From Paroedura picta (lineage: Eukaryota; Chordata; Lepidosauria; Squamata; Gekkonidae): 64,000 bases of DNA. Positions 60,210 through 64,000 of the stretch are shown here, piece by piece. The notes beneath the pieces are model-generated. The model was given only the letters and a program-made list of their open reading frames with translations. It was not told where the DNA came from and made no database searches. Numbering within the stretch: the first letter of the stretch is position 1; every line of letters starts with the position of its first letter. A program made the position numbers and the translations under genes. The stretch covers positions 8,271,501 to 8,335,500 of the forward strand of contig NC_135386.1 of the NCBI RefSeq assembly GCF_049243985.1, written 5' to 3'.

Positions 60210-63200
60210 ATGAGCAAGGACACTCCATCAGGCAGGGGCAGGGGGCCACCATCCCTGCGCAATCCTCACCAACCCTCCCATGGAAGCAAGGGAAATGGCG
60301 GCAGCTGCAGGACACCCCAGTCGCACTTCCAGGAAGACCACCGGCGGGAACGAGAGGCGCTGCGAGCGGAGCTGGAAGCCGAGCGCATGCGCTCGAAAGA
60401 GGCTCGACGCCGCTTCGCCGTCGAAGTTCGGGAGCTCCGTGAAGCAGCCGAGCAGGACCGGCAGCTGCTCGCCGACCAGCTCCGCTCGAAATGGGAGCAG
60501 AATCGGGCCCGGGAGATCCTGCAGCTGAAGGAGGAGACCAAGAAGCTGCGAGAAGCCGAGATACGGCACCTCCTGCGCTGGAAGGAGGCCGAGCTGCGTG
60601 AGGCCCAGGAGCTCCTGCAGCGGGAGCGAGACGCGGCTATGCGGCAGGCTCGAGACTTGCAGCGCCAGCTGGCTAAAGAGCTGGTTATCCACGGAAGCAG
60701 CAACCGTGGAACAAGGGGAGGCGGCTCGGGTGGGGGACTGAGCACGGAGTGCCATGCAAAACTCGAGGAAGTCCTCAGCAAGCTCCGGTGGGAGGTCGAT
60801 GGCGAACAGGCCTCGCGGATCCGCCATTTGGAGGCGGAGCTCGAGCTGGAGAGGCGTCTGTTCCTGAAATATATCCTGGAGCGCTTTGAAGGGGAGCCGC
60901 TGCTTGCCGGGTCCTTGCACAGAGCCAGGCAGGCCTCTTCACTGCCTGAAGACAAAGTCAACAGTTGGAGAGCCACTGGAGAACGTGTCCAAGACAGCCT
61001 GCCCCAACAAGGCTGGTCCTCTGGAGATAGTTGCAACCAGCTGAGGAAGCAAAACACAGATCTGTTGAACGCCCGGAAGGTTCTCCAGGAAAGATGCTCT
61101 CGCCTTGAGGAACAGAACACGCTGCTACGGAAGTCCAGCTTCCCGGGCATTCCAGACAAAGTCAAAATCTTGAAGAGAAGAAGTGCTGAGTTGACCGTCG
61201 TCGCCAAGCGGCTGGAAGAAGCGGCCGAGAAACTCCAGGAATCTAACCTCCGAGTTAACACCTCAGTATCGAATTGCTCTGACAGGGAATTGGGTGGGAA
61301 CGGACGTGCTCAGCGTCAGGGAAAAGATTTGACTGAAAAAGACCATGTCCTGTTGGCTAAAGACCAGCAAATAGAAGCCTTACAGAAGGAGTGTGAGGAA
61401 CTCCAAGAGAAGTTGTCTGCCAAAACGGAGAACACCCACTTGCTCCATATCAGCAGTTTGGATGGCTTGCTACAAGAGTCTCAGAGAGAACTGCGAGAAT
61501 TAGAGACAGCACTCAAGACCCAAAAAGATTCCCAGCAGACCTCTAGAATAACTGGAAATGGTTCTTCATCAGGCATCCTACAGGAAGCACCATCAAACTT
61601 CTGTATTTGTTTGGCGGACGCTTCTTTAGCCAAGAAGAAACCCAAAACACTGAACGTACTGAAGAAGCATGGAGAACCACAAGTGTTACCATTCGGCAAG
61701 GATGCTAAGAACTGTGAAATCAGCCATTTAAAAGCTTATTTCAAGCATGAGTCTCCCTTACAGCTTTTAGAAAAGCAACTGATCGGGAAATGTAAGCCAT
61801 GCGAGAACCTCGGGCTGGCGGTAGAGGAGAACCAGAAGCCACGCGAGGACGCCAAACTGAAACTTCATCAACTATTAAGTCTAAATGCCAGGATCTCCGA
61901 GGAGAACGCTGAACTCCGCGGGAAGAACACGCGGGTGGAGAAGGTGGAGAATGAAAACGCTGATCTGAAGGTGAAATTGATACAGGCAACAGATGAGCGA
62001 AATTCCGTGGTCCAGTTGACTCAAGGCCTTGAAATCAAAGTGCAGAATCTAGAACAAGTGGTGAAGAGCATGCAGGAGACAGCAGAAAGGCAGCAACGGC
62101 TAGAACAGGAACACCAGAAAACTTTACTAGAGCTGCAAAAGAAAGAAGAGGAAATAAAGCAACTGCAGCAAGCCCAGACAGAAATAACACGAGAACACCA
62201 CGAAGAAGTCCAGCTCCTCGAAACCCAAGTGAAAGAATTAGAGCGCCAAACGGAACACGTCCACCCAAATCCTTTCAGGCTTCGTCTTTTCTTAGCACGG
62301 TACAGTCATGACCCTTTCGACAGTCCTAGAAAGCTTCAGCCAGAACTCCCCCTCACCGCTGGAGAATATGTTTATATCTGTGGAGAAATCGATGAGGAAG
62401 GTTTCTATCTAGGGGAGTTAATGGATGGCAGACGAGGGATGGTGCCCTCAACTTTAGTCGAGGAGGTGGCAGGGAATGAATTATTTGGTTTTATTCCTTC
62501 CGAGCCAAGAGACATTTCCCAGGGCCACGAGGGGGAAAGCAACAGCCTAGAGGAAGATGGATGTCTTAGTATCCTCTCTGACAGACCCGAAGGAACGTTT
62601 TGTGAAGTCCAGGCTGCAGTGCCATATCCCCAAAATCTGAGTTTCCTGAATCTTTGGAGCATCAATGCCACGTCAGCAAAAATCGCCTGGTTCCCAAGCA
62701 GTGGTAGCTACACTCATCTGGTGTATCTTAATGAGAAGAAATATGCTGTGGCCAAAGCAGGGATTTATGGCTATACTTTCCAAAACCTCAGCCCCAGCAC
62801 TCAATACAGTGTCAAAGTGGAACCTCTTGTGCCTCAGGAAGACTTGGTGACGCCTCAGGGAGGGCTGCGGCAAAAACCTGCGGAAATGTTGTTTACGACT
62901 CCATCCGCAGACCCGCCACACGCTCCCCTCGATGTCCAAGTCCAAGCTGAGTCTTCGGCAGACGTTGTGGTTGTCAGCTGGTTACCAGAAACGATCCATC
63001 CCTCAGGCTGCTCTAATGGGGTGAGCGTCACAGGCTACTCTATTTATATCAGCGGACAGAAAGTCACCGAAATAATGTCGCCGACGGCTGGATGCATCTC
63101 ACTTGACGCTTCCCAAATAAATACGCGGAAAGGGCCTCAGACCGTTTCCGTAAGGACTGTTTCTCCGTTCGGGGAATCTGCAGATTCCGTTCCAGCATTA

Positions 63201-63356
63201 ATGCCGTCCCACCTGGGTAAAGTTTGTAGCACTGTATTGTCGCGGCTTGTGAGCTCTGGACAGTCTTCCAAAGATTTGTTTTGTGAATGTCCTCTTGAAA
63301 ATTGTGATAGGAATGACTTGAACCCTGATCTCAGGGAACATCTTCTCAATAAATAA
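60210..63356 (+). CDS. RIMBP3-like gene 3 (intronless, 1048 aa)
   Basis: Third intronless RIM-BP-like gene and the closest relative of gene 1. It starts MSKDTPSGRGRG. I prefer this Met over an in-frame ATG at 60165 because all three copies share it. The coiled coil at 40-165 is followed by RRLFLKYILERFEG, then a second coiled-coil block at about 300-680 (RISEENAELRGKN, QGLEIKVQNLEQVV). SH3 is about 692-752: ARYSHDPF, then a shortened loop (DSPRKLQPELPL in place of the gene 1/2 SGPNxNPEAELPL), and VPST where the others have VPSN. FN3 domains are about 806-896 (Trp827) and 900-990 (Trp924). The last 30 or so residues differ from gene 1 and correspond to DNA that is 3' UTR in gene 2. The stop TAA overlaps the poly(A) signals. 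No frame break was seen. It is probably a working gene. Confidence 0.85.
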   Translation: MSKDTPSGRGRGPPSLRNPHQPSHGSKGNGGSCRTPQSHFQEDHRREREALRAELEAERMRSKEARRRFAVEVRELREAAEQDRQLLADQLRSKWEQNRAREILQLKEETKKLREAEIRHLLRWKEAELREAQELLQRERDAAMRQARDLQRQLAKELVIHGSSNRGTRGGGSGGGLSTECHAKLEEVLSKLRWEVDGEQASRIRHLEAELELERRLFLKYILERFEGEPLLAGSLHRARQASSLPEDKVNSWRATGERVQDSLPQQGWSSGDSCNQLRKQNTDLLNARKVLQERCSRLEEQNTLLRKSSFPGIPDKVKILKRRSAELTVVAKRLEEAAEKLQESNLRVNTSVSNCSDRELGGNGRAQRQGKDLTEKDHVLLAKDQQIEALQKECEELQEKLSAKTENTHLLHISSLDGLLQESQRELRELETALKTQKDSQQTSRITGNGSSSGILQEAPSNFCICLADASLAKKKPKTLNVLKKHGEPQVLPFGKDAKNCEISHLKAYFKHESPLQLLEKQLIGKCKPCENLGLAVEENQKPREDAKLKLHQLLSLNARISEENAELRGKNTRVEKVENENADLKVKLIQATDERNSVVQLTQGLEIKVQNLEQVVKSMQETAERQQRLEQEHQKTLLELQKKEEEIKQLQQAQTEITREHHEEVQLLETQVKELERQTEHVHPNPFRLRLFLARYSHDPFDSPRKLQPELPLTAGEYVYICGEIDEEGFYLGELMDGRRGMVPSTLVEEVAGNELFGFIPSEPRDISQGHEGESNSLEEDGCLSILSDRPEGTFCEVQAAVPYPQNLSFLNLWSINATSAKIAWFPSSGSYTHLVYLNEKKYAVAKAGIYGYTFQNLSPSTQYSVKVEPLVPQEDLVTPQGGLRQKPAEMLFTTPSADPPHAPLDVQVQAESSADVVVVSWLPETIHPSGCSNGVSVTGYSIYISGQKVTEIMSPTAGCISLDASQINTRKGPQTVSVRTVSPFGESADSVPALMPSHLGKVCSTVLSRLVSSGQSSKDLFCECPLENCDRNDLNPDLREHLLNK

Positions 63357-63357
63357 A
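63348..63357 (+). terminator. Poly(A) signals overlapping the gene 3 stop codon
   Basis: Overlapping AATAAA hexamers at 63348-63353 and 63352-63357 cover the last codons (Asn-Lys-stop). The 3' UTR is therefore expected to be only about 15-30 nt. Confidence 0.75.
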
Positions 63358-63722
63358 TGAGCAAGGCAGGTGCCACACGGGATCATGCAATGGTCGTAAT
63401 TTATTTGCCGGTTTCTGCATCCTTTGGCATCCCTTAAGAGAAGCTGCGCTACATTTCATAACGTTTGGGGGTCTAAAACCATTCCAAGAGATGCTGTGGA
63501 GAGGGAAAAGCCAGGTCACAGCAAATGAAACAAACGAACCAGAGAGAGTTGGCCAGATGCTTTGGCGTCGCTGCCGGATTAGCGCTCAAAGTGTCATTGG
63601 GGCGTAGAAATCAGAATCAAAAGTGCAAAGGTACAGACTTGGTCGTCCCTCTTTCTCCCTCAGTATCAATCCAAATCACGCCCAAATCACGGGACTCACA
63701 GAGCTGTAGGTCCTTGTGGTGA
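63357..63722 (+). other. 3' flank of gene 3, duplicated with gene 1
   Basis: About 365 bp that align with the minus-strand flank of gene 1 and end at the common boundary CTGTAGGTCCTTGTGGTGAA. No gene was recognised in it. Confidence 0.7.
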
Positions 63723-63729
63723 ACTAGAG

Positions 63730-63855
63730 CAGGGGTAGTCAACCTGTGGTCCTCCAGATGTCCATGGACTACAATTCCCATGAGCAAATGCTGGCAGGGG
63801 CTCATGGGAATTGTAGTCCATGGACATCTGGAGGACCACAGGTTGACTACCCCTG
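63730..63855. mobile_element. Palindromic hAT-type MITE (copy 12)
   Basis: Full palindrome with a perfect 8-bp target duplication AACTAGAG (63722-63729 and 63856-63863). It was inserted at the very end of the duplicated unit of gene 3. Confidence 0.97.
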
Positions 63856-63863
63856 AACTAGAG

Positions 63864-64000
63864 TACAGTGTAACGTGTAGCTTGGCTAGAAGGCTTCATG
63901 TTGATTATCTGGAACTGCTTTACAACAGATTTGACCAGTGGTCTGGTTTAGTTGACTGTTGTCTGCTCTGGCTGGTAACAATCTAGTGACCAAGTAAGGC
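63864..64000. other. Unassigned sequence at window end
   Basis: Only 137 bp. No feature recognised. Confidence 0.6.

Noticed and set aside
60266-61261. Serine/arginine-rich ORF of 331 codons opposite RIMBP3-like gene 3 (similar ones opposite genes 1 and 2)
   Set aside because: The Glu/Arg/Leu-rich coiled-coil code of the sense strand naturally leaves the complement open. The same antisense frame is broken differently in the other copies.
5259-63855. Repeated palindromes as a CRISPR array or bacterial repeats
   Set aside because: The copies are dispersed, carry 8-bp target duplications and lie in a vertebrate genome, so they are transposon copies.

Overview
The window reads as chromosomal DNA of a squamate reptile, possibly a gecko, although the species is a guess. 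It carries CR1 LINEs ending in ATTCTATG repeats, tRNA-headed SINEs with an (ACCTTT)n tail of the Sauria type, 5S-rRNA-like SINEs, and about twelve copies of a palindromic hAT-type MITE with 8-bp target duplications. There are no bacterial or phage features.

Positions 764-2684 hold the last two coding exons of SECISBP2L, followed by a long 3' UTR to about 6.3 kb. About 8 kb of repeat-rich intergenic DNA follows. The complete 12-exon SHC4 gene lies on the + strand at 14574-48598. Its spliced CDS is 1884 nt and encodes 627 residues, in the order CH2, PTB, CH1, SH2. SECISBP2L followed by SHC4 in the same direction matches the human 15q21.1 order as I recall it. SHC4 introns carry most of the repeats, including long TTCC, purine, GGAT and GGGAA arrays. 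One minisatellite in intron 11 is built from the exon 11/intron 11 splice junction itself.

Positions 51.1-63.7 kb hold the most unusual part: three intronless genes of 1073, 956 and 1048 codons that resemble mammalian RIMBP3 (RIM-binding protein 3). One is on the minus strand and two are on the plus strand. All three encode a long coiled-coil N-terminus, one SH3 domain and two fibronectin III domains, and all end before the two C-terminal SH3 domains of other RIM-BPs. They share about 200 bp of 5' flank, and copies 1 and 3 share about 380 bp of 3' flank. This indicates DNA-level duplication after an original retroposition. The shared 5' flank holds an RFX X-box (perfect only in the first copy) and a CRE-like site, a combination seen in spermatid genes.

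SECISBP2L (selenoprotein translation) and SHC4 (receptor tyrosine kinase adaptor) have no evident functional link to each other or to the cluster. The RIMBP3-like genes probably form a small paralogous family with a role in male germ cells. That role is inferred from mammalian RIMBP3 and from the promoter motifs, not shown by the sequence alone.
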